DNA from: Icerya purchasi
Taxonomy: Eukaryota > Arthropoda > Insecta > Hemiptera > Monophlebidae
Assembly: GCA_039619475.1 (NCBI GenBank)
Contig: CM077116.1
Coordinates: forward strand, 296,650,464-296,714,463
Length of the DNA stretch: 64,000 bases
Direction: 5' to 3'
Below are positions 24,567 through 36,299 of the stretch, in pieces. The notes under the pieces were generated by a model. It was given only the letters and a program-made list of their open reading frames with translations. It was not told the DNA's origin and made no database searches. Position 1 is the first letter of the stretch. Every line of letters starts with the position of its first letter. A program made the translations under genes and the position numbers.

Positions 24567-26607
24567 CTGCAAAAGCAGCAGACATTTTCAAATCAATCTA
24601 AACTATTTCCTGACTCCGTTCTGCTATCGCATATTTATCTGTGCCGGCACCGATGAGCACACCGAAAATAACCATGTTTTACGTAATAGGTTTACAATGG
24701 TCATCTGTGTCAAAGCTCATTTTCTACTAATCGAGACTAGAGCGAGCTTCGAGATAAAATGTGAATGTGAAATTAAAGAAGAAAAAAAAGCGAAGCATAA
24801 ATATTTCAAATTATCTATACGTAGATTTATTTTAGTGATCGTTTTTCTTCTTCTTTTGTATTTTTTTCGGTAACTGTTGATCCGCAATTTAGCACAGAAT
24901 AATTTTCTGAATACGAGTCACGATTGTTAGAACAGATTCGCTAAAATTTTTCGGATTCCGCGTTGTTTTTTGTTTGTTTCTCTTTCAAATATTCCGGTAG
25001 AACTAGCAGCTACGTGAATTTTAGCGATTACTTTACGCTAATGCTGTTTTCACATGTTTATTTTACGCGCATAACTACCAGTGTATAGTCACGACAGTTT
25101 CTTTGAAATACGAAGTCAGACAAGAGACACCTAACGTTAAAATAAGGGCGTTTTCGATTTTTTCGGAAGAAAAAAAATAATTATAATAACCGTTGAAAAA
25201 AATAAAACTTGACAAAAGCGGTATAAATTTAAAAGGAATGTATTTATTTCTTCGACGAGAGGAAGCTGTTTGGTTGAAAAATTATCTTCCAACTAGGCGC
25301 TTAGCGGCTCACCACCAAGCGGGCTTCACGCCATGGACTCATTTCCGTTACTTTTACCGTTTTTGTAAAATTATAATGCGTGAAACTTGTTTGTAGGCCT
25401 CAATTGTGTTAAACGGACTGAGTTAATACTATATAATAATAGGGAAAAAAAAAAAAAAAAAAAAAAAAAAATCCGGATAAAACGGGAAAGTTTTATTTCC
25501 TTTTTAACTCGTTGTTATAATGATTTTAAAAAATAAATTTTACAAATTGATATCAATTTTAAATAACAGTTTATTGCTCTACTGGCGTGTATTATTGTTG
25601 AAAATGTCATTTGTAACTGAAATTAATAAAACACAATCTTTTGTCCAGCGGAGACAAACTGTTACATTAACTTTAGGATTCCGTACCCATATAATGTACG
25701 GAATCTCCTAATAAGACGGTTCAGAAACGACAAAAACATTCAATTAAAATATGCAATAACTCACAAACGGTTCGACTTATAAACTTCAAAATTGAATCAT
25801 AAATTATAATTAAAATTCTCTTTAAAATCATATCTATAATTTCAAGCTAACCGGTTAGCCCGGACGCCAAAAAATCCAAAAAATCGTTACGAATATATAA
25901 TATGGAATATAAAAGACTTCAAAAAAAAACACTTAAAAATTCATAACCCATCGCCAAATAAACCTATAAAGATGAAATTCAAAATATAAAACAAAAAAAA
26001 CATTTTTTACCGCAAAACTATTTTCAAAACTTGGGGCACAAATTTCGAGGCACTTTTTCATATTTTTTTCGCCTAAAAAATTCTTGTAAGAATCAACATT
26101 TTAGATGCATTTGCGATTTTTTCATCGATAAAACTATCAAAAGCACAACGGATTAGAACAGTTAGTACGAATCTTTTATAAAATTTTCACCGGTTGCCCA
26201 AATTCCGATTTTTAAGAAATACATATTTTTTTAGTTCTAAGCGAACATTTTTTTTCGCATAATAAGTAATACACCTAAATAATGTAATTTTTTTAAAATT
26301 TAACTGCACCTTTTTTAAGCTCCCCCCAGGGTCTATTTCAAAGCAAACAAGAAAATTGCAATTAATATAATTTGATCTCAATCGATAGTTACATTTTGGA
26401 TCTTTGAATTATATAAATTTTATTAGATTTTTCTGTTTGCGCGGGTGCGAATTTTTCAATTATCTTTTTTTTAAATACACAAGGTTTGTTAAAAGAGTCA
26501 TTTTGATAAATTTTTTAGTATGTTTTTATATAAATGTCTCAATCAGTTTAATAGTATTGCAAGTGTTTATACATTATTTTAGGAGAAAATAAGTAAATTT
26601 TACCAAC
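24567..26607. other. Patj intron, 2.0 kb, AT-rich
   Basis: No exon or transposon recognised. Contains a 27-nt A run at 25445-25471. Confidence 0.45.
25445..25471 (+). repeat. Poly-A tract, 27 nt
   Basis: An uninterrupted A run inside a Patj intron. It could be an old retroposon tail, but nothing recognisable lies upstream. Confidence 0.8.
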
Positions 26608-26944
26608 CCGGTCAGCAACTCCAGCTGGCAAAATTGTCTTCACTACAACTCCGGTACTCCTACCACCGACAATACCGAAGCCAAGGCCCGAACCATCATT
26701 AATCAAATCGATTACTTCAACTTGTGACCATTCCGATGATAACACCATATCTGATCCAGGTTTGGAAGAATCACTTAAAGCCGATGGCGAGGGCGAATGT
26801 TGCAAATGTTCGTGGGCGACTACCAATTCCACCACGCCACGAGCCTGTTGCAATATAGTAATCGCCTGCTGAGGTGAAATATTACTATCCAGCGGTTGTC
26901 CATCTATAGCTAAAATTTGATCACCTACACGTAATCTTCCATCT
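26608..26944 (-). CDS. Patj: Patj exon: second half of PDZ1, linker, first half of PDZ2
   Basis: The acceptor TTCACAG precedes A-GATGGAAGA. The first base completes a codon from an upstream exon not found in the window. It encodes [20 protein letters not shown], the helix [15 protein letters not shown] and VVELVVAHE (end of PDZ1). A Ser/Pro linker ([12 protein letters not shown]) follows, then PDZ2 start [20 protein letters not shown] to [11 protein letters not shown]. It is 337 nt. The donor that keeps the frame is CGG|GTTGGT, a weak match to consensus; a better-looking GTAAAA four bases downstream would shift the frame. Confidence 0.85.
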
Positions 26945-29039
26945 CTGTGAACGTAAACAACGAATCTCGTGTAATTAAGTAATACTAATGAATACAGTAA
27001 ATAACGGTAATAAACAAATTCTCACATTTTACATGATTTTACTTTATTTTCAATTAATTTTCGTTCTTTTTTCTACTTTTTTCTGTTAATTTTAAGAAGC
27101 TGAGAAAATGGAAGTACCAGGTGAATGCTAACAGAAGAAACATTTTAATAATACAAATACCAGACCAAACAGCGAAAATATCTGAAATTATCATCACTTC
27201 CGCTAGGTTAATGTTTAAATTAGAAAATGAAATAAATCAATAAAATACTTTTGAACATGTCGATAATATACAATAAGGTAATCTATCAACAATTTTGCTA
27301 ATTCTATACATATTTGTCATAAAATTCCGTGTGTGCCGGGAGTACATTACACCTCTATAAACAATTGTTTAAGGAGCATTTTTCTTTTCTTTTAAAACTT
27401 ACTGCTACATTTTTTTTTCGTGATTGGGCCGGCTACTAAATCCAAGGACACCGGTTCGAGGCTTGTCTCGTTCTGGATTCAAATCGCTCGCAGATTTACC
27501 CAGCCTGAAATAATTGGGTACCAAAGAAATCTGGGAAAGTAAAAGCGGCCGAGAGAAAGGAACTGGCCCCAGTATTCTCATCAGATCCATTAAGCTTAGA
27601 ACATTATGAAAAGCTTAATTTCACAATCCATGATACCTTATTAGGATATATGGGACTTACTTTACTTATATAAACTATGATATGAAATTTTAAAAGTATT
27701 TGATAAAAAATTTCATTAAAAATCATTTTACACCTTTAAGCTGATGTGTAAAAACAAGAAACCACGAATACGATAAATTTATATTGATTATAACTTTTCA
27801 GGATGCTCTTTATAAAAAAGTGAATGCAAAACTAGAGCGCCGCTGAAACAGTTAAACGTATTAAAATAAAATTTCTAAATATGAAAACCCAGTAAGTACT
27901 GCAAATAAATAATGGCCATACGCTTAAATTGGATAAAGTAGATAAAATTCCACCCAAAAAATTAGGCCCAATAGCAAATTATTTGCCTTTCCAGATAATA
28001 AGAAACTGATTAAAATCAGGGGATGGTGAAAACTTGGTGCATTACGAAATTAACTCGACATTGCAGTAATATATGTGCATCCTAACGGAAAAAAACCCAG
28101 AAAAAACAATGTAATTTCTCACAAAAAAAAAAAAAAAAACTGCGCGCGCCAAAGTTTACTTATTAAGACGGATTAATTGGGATTTGCTGTTAATGTTTTA
28201 AATAGCAAAAAGAAAGAAAAAAAAGAAAGGAAAAAGAAAAAGGGGCTATTTTTGTATAGACGAAACACTAAAAGGCTACGAAGAGGTTACTCTGCTTACG
28301 GGAATCCAACGCTAAAACGTCACTTTAATTAATTACTTGCAGTAGAAGAACTGCCGGAGTTAAACAATAGTAATAGCGTAAATTTTCGTCACGTACTTTC
28401 GGCAAAGCAAAAATCCACCGCTGATAAAAAGATTAAAGCAAAGACGTCGGGAAATCCAAAAGTAGCGGGTACGTATGTGTGAAAAAAAATCTAACATTAA
28501 AGAAGAATATTCAGAGTACAAGGAAATCAATTATTAGGATCAATTATCGTAAAGAATAACTTCTTTTTCCTTCTCCCGTACCGGCTTTAGGAGTCCATAA
28601 ACAGCGTCAGTGACTTCAATATCACGGCGGAAAACTAGGAAATATAAAGTAGACCAATCTCTCCAATGAGCGATTTGGGAGTAAGATAAAAATTCTGTAG
28701 TTACGATGTAATAAGAAATACTTATGATTAAAACCTATACACCGTGGCGACAAATACGATTAAACATAGCCCATGGAGCCTGGTTAAGAAATGTATATTA
28801 TTTAGGACATAGACACTATGACTACAAATGCAATCAAGCACAATAGGAGCCCAAAAATATGTAAAGCTTTTAACATAAACACCGCGGCGTTATATGCAGC
28901 TAAGTAATGGCCCCCATGAGAGTCTGGTTAAAGTTGTTTCAAATAGTGGATTGACATAGTCGTAAGTAAAGCGAGGTAGCATTTGTAATAAATTGAGAAA
29001 GAGGTTTGAATATTTACCATAAAATAAATTTGATAATAA
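26945..29039. other. AT-rich non-coding stretch upstream of the first visible Patj exon
   Basis: Presumed Patj intron. I searched the minus strand by eye for the missing PDZ1 first half (a GLGF loop followed by a GIFVQEI-like strand) and saw none. A minus-strand ORF at 27405-27590 is not recognisable. Purine-rich low complexity at about 28205-28245. Confidence 0.4.
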
Positions 29040-30180
29040 TTGCCATTAAATGATAAGAATCATGGCACCGCTTTTTCCTTTTCAGCCTTCTTCTTGGATT
29101 ACCTAGGAGTGTTAAAGATACATTCTATTTATGCTCGGATTTGTTTAACTTTAAATTCGGAAAAACGGTCCGGGGTATTGCTTAACACGAACTGCTTTGA
29201 CAATGGAACATCTAAATATTATTGTAACGTTAAATTAGAGACATATTTTGGTGCCGATATGATTGTACGGAGAATAATTAACTACTGTCTTTGGATCTGT
29301 CCGAGATTGCTTTTATTAGCCTTTTTCCATATAGCTCAACACCATTAAGTAGACAGATCTTTTCAATCTTAAATCTAGCATAGATTTTTTTACTATTAGC
29401 GGAGATGGCAGTTTAGTAGGTGAGACGATTTTTCTATGTATCTGCGTAACGTGAACACACGTAAACCGGTGGCCCAAATACATAGCCAGATATTTAATTG
29501 AATCCCATTGCTTAATCTCAATGTTGTTTATTTTTAGTACAAGTGACAAATCCATTTGTAAAGGTCACCTATTGATACTTTTTCTCGCTAAATTTAATCC
29601 TTCAGATATTCGCCTAAATTTGTATTTTATTGATGTGGTTTTCAACTGTTGCACTTGTATGTATTGGATAGATGTTTGAAGCCAATATAGCCATTTTATC
29701 TGCAAAGGTGGTTAAGAATAATGTTGGCAACTCTGAAATATTATTGTTATCCTTAATTATCAGTAGTAGTAGTAGAGTAGTATAGGACTTGACATACATG
29801 ATTCCAGTATTAGGATTATTTATTTTGCGTGAAAAAGATCTAAAACTTCATCGACAAGTTTCGGTTTGTTTCTGTAAAGATGGGAAATCTACTCTGTGCC
29901 ACTGTAGTATACCAGAGCTAGTGAATTACGGTTGGAATTTTTTATTAGTCTTATTGTAAAATTGCATTTGTCACTCATAAACGGAATAATACCCTCTATA
30001 ATTCGCAGCGTGATTATCTTTACACAAAGCACATTTGGTAGGATCCTCTAAATTTTTAGAGTATTTATTTGTTTCATGTTTACCTGCACATTTCACGCAT
30101 CGACTTGGTAAATTACAGTAATCCTGCGGACGAGTTGCTAGCGCAGGTATTAATGTAAAGGCGATTTTAACATCGAACCA
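29040..30180 (-). mobile_element. Jockey-type non-LTR remnant: ORF1 zinc knuckles next to RT fragment
   Basis: On the minus strand about 30150-29990 encodes a zinc-knuckle block (LPSRCVKCAGKHETNK, then TKCALCKDNHAANYRG), typical of Jockey ORF1 Gag-like proteins. Several terminal Cys are changed to Tyr. Only about 200 bp further on comes the RT: SELPTLFLTTFADKMAILAS near 29700-29750, where the usual FADD reads FADK, then LVLKINNIEIKQWDSIKYLA and the thumb-like KKSMLDLRLKRSVYLMVLSY. The endonuclease and fingers/palm region that normally lie between are gone, so this is an internally deleted, inactive copy. Confidence 0.7.
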
Positions 30181-31769
30181 CCGCTCGATTTACTCGGATC
30201 TCTCTATTGAGCCGCAGAATGGCTTATTATACTGATAAGACGGTCTCTCTTTTATCACGATACACGCGGTGTAACACGACCGCACGGGTGCACGTTGCAC
30301 TGCAATTACAGGCGATAGATTCATTCGCACAAACTATGCACAAGATAACCCACATCCATACAAGTAACACGCACACACGCACATTTATAAGAAACGCTTG
30401 AACAAGATAATTAGGTTAAAACGTTATTCTTCGTAAGTAGGCGGATGATAATATTACGAAAATAAAGCCTCTTACCTAGTTAGATTATATGAACCCGAAG
30501 AAACACGAGCAACACGAATGTATACATTCATAAAAGAATAAATTAAAGGGGAAAAAATGGTCACATTTTATTTTTAAACATTGTGAAACATCAAAAACAT
30601 TGCACATAGGAAATCGATACGCGGCAAACTTGACTCGGTGTTTAAACGAATATGCGTTAAAATCTGTCATTTCGCAATAATAAAAATATTCTTGGTCATA
30701 TTTCTCTTTATGACTATTTCGTTGCTACGTCGAACGAAATAACACTACAGTGGCGTTTAAACGTGTCAGTAGAATAAAATAAAACATCTTGAACGGCGCT
30801 TACTATTGGTCCAATGGCAATCGCACTTAGATAGCTTGAAAAAAGATTTTAATTAAAAAACCAAAAATCACATTTCAAACAATTTAAGTGTTGCACGAGG
30901 CCTGTATAAATAATTACACAAGATAGAAATGTAGTTCTAAAATAAAACATATAATAAATGTAATGAAAATAAAATATAAGTTTTTAAGAGGCTGTTAAAT
31001 GTAAACTCGAGTAAACCGTAAAAGGAGCAGTAAATCAATAAGACGATTTCATAATTATTATAAAATGCAGATAGTACCGTTTCATTTTAAACCGGTAAAT
31101 CGAATAGTCGTACTGATCGATTTCGAGCATTTGACACTACTAACATTCACGCATTCTTACAGTGCACTTATATTTACTTCTGCTGATGCAATTCTGCGTG
31201 CAACGTGAACGTATTGCGATACAATTGTAGTTTTCAAATATGTATGTCCGTCAATATCCGCGTAAAGGAATGAGATTACCTTTTTCCCATACATTACAAA
31301 TATACTACGGAAAGATCGGTATGGAATATTCATTTGTTCGTTAGGTTTGTTACTTTCCTACTGCTACATTTAACGTTTTTACAATATTTATCAACTTCTA
31401 TTCCTCTAAAATTCGATAGTGAAGTACTTATTAACCATAAATTTTGGAAAAAGTAAAAACCCTCCTTTTAACTTAAGACAGTTGTTTGACATTATTCAAA
31501 AAGGGCTACTATTCCTAGTGAAAAATTGCTAATTTATTACGTCCCAGCGAAAGTACAGTCACGGATATTGCGCGACGATTCAAACTGGAAACCAAAATTA
31601 AATCGATTTAAGAAAAGGGTAGGCAGACAATTCTCTAATTCTTCTCGATGAACGGTTTATAATAAGAAATATTAGAAATGGTCCAAAAATTACTAACATG
31701 ATTCGTGAACAGTTTTATATAAAAGTGGTAAATGTACGAACAATCAATTATATACATATATATATATAT
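30181..31769. other. AT-rich stretch, nothing recognised
   Basis: Short ORFs only (for example a 64-codon plus-strand ORF at 30207). No family resemblance, tRNA or repeat ends seen. Confidence 0.35.
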
Positions 31770-32130
31770 ATAACTCGGCTATTTTGGCCCCGCAAGGGGC
31801 TGTGCCCCTTGACCCCTCTTGCTTTCATTTCTGTCTCTTTCTCTTCTATACTTTGTATAAAATGATCAAAATTTACAACGTAATTCTTACTGGTATCAAC
31901 ACAAAAAAAATAACATAATCACAAAAATCCTATCCTAACATTTAACTTTCATTATATAAAATTAAGACATTTTTTCGTTACATAAAATTGTGACATTTTT
32001 TAAATAACAATCACAAAAATCCTATAAAATATAACAAACGTTACATAAAATTGGGACATTTTTCGTCACATAAAACTGGGACATTTTTTCTAATGGGGAG
32101 TAACCTAAAAATTACGTTGTAATTAATATA
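31770..32130. repeat. GC-rich hairpin followed by diverged repeats, possible Helitron/Helentron fragment
   Basis: At about 31788-31820 a short GC-rich hairpin (CCCCGCAAGGGG then CCCCTTGACCCC) stands out in AT-rich DNA. About 140 bp later a 23-25 nt motif around ACATAAAATTGGGACATTTT recurs four times (near 31955, 31979, 32041 and 32065). Sharp GC hairpins beside (TA)n are seen at Helitron/Helentron ends, but no helicase or CTRR end was identified, so this is only a suggestion. Confidence 0.35.
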
Positions 32131-32689
32131 TAGTTTTAGTTCACGAATATAACAAAAAATCTGAAGTGTCGCTTGCGACCCTTGTAAAATGTGAAAACAT
32201 AGATATGTGATCCTAACAACATACATTTATTATGCAGATTTTTTAACAAATATTCTTAATTTTAAAAAACACAGCTTCGTACTATTTTTAGGATCGACTT
32301 TTTCAAAATTTTTAAAAATCATATTTAATACTGATAAATTCAATGTTCATTAAAATAAATATTGGAAAATAGGATCTCCTTAGAAATATACTTTATTTTC
32401 TTAATACTGTCAGATAAAAATTGGCCGAAAAATTTTCACTAGAATATAGGGGAAAAATATGAACACTCAAAATTTTAAAATAAAAGGGGCGATAAATTAG
32501 AGCGACTTAATTCAGTATTATTGCTAAATTTAAAATATTTCTGTTTTATAATAATATTATAACTCATGGCTTTACTCGTGTATTAATCTCCGTTTAAATC
32601 TGCACTTGGAAATTAATAACAATTTTTTTGTTTTATCTAGAATTATATTTATCTAAACATTCATCCTAACATCATGATTCCGCCGTGGG

Positions 32690-33725
32690 CCCCTTTAAAC
32701 ATTGATGTTAACTTTTTCCCTGACGAAGTATAATAAACCCCTGCATCCGAATATCGTTCAGTTGACAACAGCAACAATGCAAAAATACCCCGACCACCTC
32801 CTTTTCTACACGGATGCTGCCAAGGCTACCCCAGAGGCTACTTCATCCCCAACCGCCTGTTCCTTTGAAGTCTGCGACGTGATTCGAAGCATTCGACTGA
32901 ATGACAATTGCTCGGTACTGGATGCTGAAATATACGCAGTATTTTTCTGTTTGGAATATTTTCTTTATACAGAGCCTACACCACAGAAAGCCCTGCTGGT
33001 ATCTGATTCATCCGCAGCTTTATTGACAATTTCTAATCCCCTCATCAAACATCCTGTAGCAATTCGAACCCAGCAGGTATTATACGAACTTATTAAGAGA
33101 CAGTGCTCCGTATCCTTTCTGTGGGCGCCCAGCCATGCAGGGATTCCTGGAAATGAACGCGTCGATACATCCGCCCGAGCAGAAATATATTGCCCCTCGC
33201 CTAGTAACAACCCACCTCCACCTTATCTCTCGAACATAATCTTTAATAATCTCACGTCCTTATGGAAAACCCATTGGTCCTCGTATCAGACTTTCTCGAG
33301 GTTAATTAAACCCTCAACCGAACCATGGTGGCCGGAAAAAAGCATTTCCCGCAGAGATTTCTGTGCACTTAGCCGCTTGCGCATAGGCCATACGGCCATG
33401 TCGCATAATTTTATTTTGTAAAGAACCCCCTCTCCTATGAATTGTCCTTTCTGTGGCCAAGATGTTGTTCCCTCAACTCCTCATATACTATGCGACTGTC
33501 CAGCATTATCACCTCACCGGCCCCCTTCAATTAATAACAAAACAGTCACCATCATTCTTGAGAATTCCCCCGATGCAGTTTTATCCATAACACAATTTAT
33601 CAGAACTAGCGGAATAATCAGATATCTATAAAAACAAACTGCGCATCTTCGTACTGTAATAGCCACAGCAGTTAAACACGGAACAGGATGTTGCTTTCAC
33701 AAAAAACAAAAAAAAAAAAAAAAAA
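32690..33725 (+). mobile_element. I-type non-LTR 3' fragment with well-preserved RNase H
   Basis: A frame open from 32702 to a TAA at 33419-33421 encodes an RNase H domain with all four acidic positions visible: LLFYTDAAK, VLDAEIYAV, ALLVSDSSAA and GNERVDTSA, plus the SHAGIPGNE motif. After it comes PSTEPWWPEKSISRRDFCAL then LSRLRIGHT. One stop separates this from the in-frame continuation MNCPFCGQDV, a CCHC-like C-terminal motif, ending at 33631. An A-rich tail follows at 33704-33726. It is related to the minus-strand copy at 42790-44330 (shared WWP, SRRDF/SRHDF and LSRLRIGH). The element is 5'-truncated, so there is no RT. Confidence 0.75.
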
Positions 33726-33726
33726 C

Positions 33727-34494
33727 AAATTCTCCTTTTGAGAAACATGTTTATCACCGTCCAAAAAAAAAAGATCTTCATGTTTTTATATACATCAAAC
33801 TACAGTAGCTGAGTAAGGATTTCAAATTTGAGTATAAATAACATTCCCAGTAACAGCAACTATTAAAAATATGGTTTCCAGTCTTGTCAATCGAATACCA
33901 TTTCTGGAGATCCCAAAGCCTAACTATTTGTTTCGTATCTCTCATTTATCACTTTTATTGTATCATTCATTTATTCTATAAATAGCCCATTTGCCTACCC
34001 GTTAGCTTAGTCAGTGGCTTCACCCGTGTATTAATATCCATTTAAATGTTTCACTTTTTCTCTTTTTTCATACAGGTGATTTCTGTATTTTCCCAAAGGG
34101 AATATTATTAATATAATTAATTAAAACAAACTTTAAGTACCTTTTACAAAAGGTAACGGTAACGCTCGAAAATTTTCATTCCCCAAGCGAAAAACGCCAG
34201 ATAAGTAACGTTAAGATACGCACCATTTCCATCAGTGATAAGCTTGTAGATGGTACACTATGGCGATTTCAAATTCGTTTTCTCTATTCGAATTTACTTT
34301 AATTAAAATTATTCGAATTTCCATTTCCCCATGTGGTAATTAACATTGATATTTTAATGTTTTATAAAAAATTAGTTTTTATCCAAATTATGTTTCCACG
34401 GTAAATTAATAATATTTTAAACTAATTACGTTTATGTAAACGCTCGAAAATTTTTACTTCTGAAACGAAAAACGCCGTATAAGATGTTTTTACC

Positions 34495-34566
<72 letters not shown>

Positions 34567-34979
34567 CGAACAAAAATAAAATGAACGGTATAAACTTTCA
34601 AATGTTTCGCGCAACTTGACAATGTTGACAAAATATTTGAATAGAGCAATTTTCCCTGATAAAAGTAAATTTAATATTTGGGGTAGATGAATGTTAAACG
34701 GTTCGACGCCAACTGAATACTGAATTAAATAAAACTAATTCACGTCAATAATAAAATATGGTAACAGATGTGTTTTGGTTTGAGGATGTATGATAGATTC
34801 AAAAGTGCAAATTGTTTATCAAGCGAAATTTTTTTTTTCCTCAAAAATTATGCCTAGCGGATGATAGATTCTCAGCAGTTCTTAATATTTTATGCACCCA
34901 GCCTGAACAGCAGTATATCTAGCGACAGGTGCTAAGAGAAGTCTTATTTGAACTTTTGTCTCAGGTTAGATCCACCGAC
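33727..34979. other. AT-rich stretch with a long (AAT)n tract
   Basis: Nothing coding recognised. The (AAT)n tract at 34495-34559 generates spurious poly-Leu and poly-Ile ORFs on the minus strand. Confidence 0.5.
34495..34559. repeat. (AAT)n microsatellite, about 21 units
   Basis: Perfect trinucleotide repeat of about 64 nt followed by an A run. Confidence 0.95.
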
Positions 34980-36060
34980 TTGATTCTATTAAGCCGCCGA
35001 ACTTCTAGAGAATTGTCCAGCAACCCGATTGCCATATCGAACTGGGTACGTTTTTAATCTGCGAGCATACTTCTTTACGTCATCGGATAACACTTCCTGA
35101 ACATTCTTCATTTCGAAATTTTCGTGAAGCGTTAAATTGGTAATGTACCACGGAGCATTTACAACTATCCGGAAGATTTTATTCTGGATCTGTTTAATAA
35201 TCGCTATGTTGCTCTTTGTGGAACAGACCCTAGTGGGCAACCATAACGCTAAACTAGCTTTAAAATCTGATTATAAACTACTAGTTCATTTTTAGCGGAC
35301 ATTTTCGACTTCGTATTTAGTAGCCAATGCACTTTAACTTTATATTTAATGCGGACCGTTTATATGTTTCTTCCACGTTAAGCGTTGATTAAGGTAAACA
35401 CCCAGATATTCTATAGCTGTTTCTCGTGAAATCACAACAATGTTCAAGATTCCAACTTACGTCAGATCAATTCTTCTGTTAGTGTTACTCGCGTTGATTT
35501 ACTTTCATTAGTTTTGATTTTCCACAAGTTGAGCTACGACGAAATTTCATTAACTGCTGCTTGGATGGTATTCCGTGTTTTGGTATGCGTCTGAGCATAA
35601 AATCGCGGCACTTCAGCAAATGTTGCTACCTCTAATTAGGTGTAGCAATATCTGATGTGTAAATAAGATAGAACGATGGTTCCAGAACACTTTTCTACGG
35701 AACGCTTACTTTTATTGGATATATATCCGATGAGTCGTCTCCATTCTTCACATAAAAATATCTTTCAGCCATGTATGACTAAATCAACTAGTATAATTCA
35801 TAAGGAAAATGTAGTTTAATTTTCTGTAAAAGGCCATCGTGCCAAATTTTGTCAAAAGCCTGGTTTATGTCCGGAAACACAGCGTAGCCGTGCTTTTTTT
35901 TTCTTTCGAAAGATGTTTCAACGGTGTAACTACACGACGTACTTGTTCTCTATTGCATCATGCTTAGCTCTGTATGGAAACTGATGTTCTGTTATTAGTC
36001 GTTTATCGCTGATGACTGGCATCATTCGTTTTAGCAGTAACTTTTCATAATGCTTCAATT
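34980..36060 (-). mobile_element. Jockey-type RT fragment, decayed
   Basis: Minus-strand frames, with stops and shifts, carry recognisable Jockey RT pieces in order: a VTAKTNDASHQR-like start of the RT fingers near 36030, PLKHLSKEKK and KPGF near 35880, a leucine-rich palm, WKIKTNESKSTRV near 35530, and the C-terminal block QIQNKIFRIVVNAPWYITNL at 35160-35210 ending VAGQFSRSSAA with TAA at 34989. NAPWY is a hallmark near the end of Jockey ORF2. It is in the same orientation as the copy at 29040-30180. Confidence 0.7.
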
Positions 36061-36299
36061 CATATATGTACGCCAGCATATTAAAAACAGAATCTATTCA
36101 ACTCTTTTCTCGATTTTTTCCTGCAGTTTTAATTTTTTACTCGACAACTTCTCGGATCTAGGAAAACTTACAGCGTATATAGATGGAAGACGGCTATGGA
36201 AGAGCGGCTATCTTAGCAAAACCTGGCATCAATTTTAGACGAATTGACGACGATTTAATATCTTATAATAGCGATACCAGATCCAACTCGGTTTCAATG

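Larger units (their letters stand above)
5293..26944 (-). other. Patj: Patj gene, 3' portion (ten exons, 5' end not found)
   Basis: Ten exons on the minus strand: 26944-26608, 24566-24234, 23177-22991, 22837-22746, 19410-19201, 14598-14398, 12589-12416, 11737-11576, 8013-7777 and 5643-5293. With GT-AG junctions they join in compatible phases to about 760 residues. PATJ is a scaffold of the Crumbs-Stardust(Pals1)-Patj apical polarity complex. Its N-terminal L27 domain binds Stardust/Pals1, and its PDZ domains bind C-terminal peptides of membrane and junction proteins. The order of PDZ and linker segments here matches insect Patj as I recall it. Parts of five PDZ domains are visible. The L27 domain and first half of PDZ1 are missing. 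The large introns are filled with AT-rich DNA and transposons. Confidence 0.85.

Noticed and set aside
27405..27590. 61-codon minus-strand ORF upstream of the first Patj exon
   Set aside because: Considered as the missing Patj exon, but it has no PDZ or L27 pattern and no fitting splice sites in the required phase.
34422..34649. Minus-strand ORFs with poly-Leu or poly-Ile
   Set aside because: They are translations of the (AAT)n microsatellite at 34495-34559.
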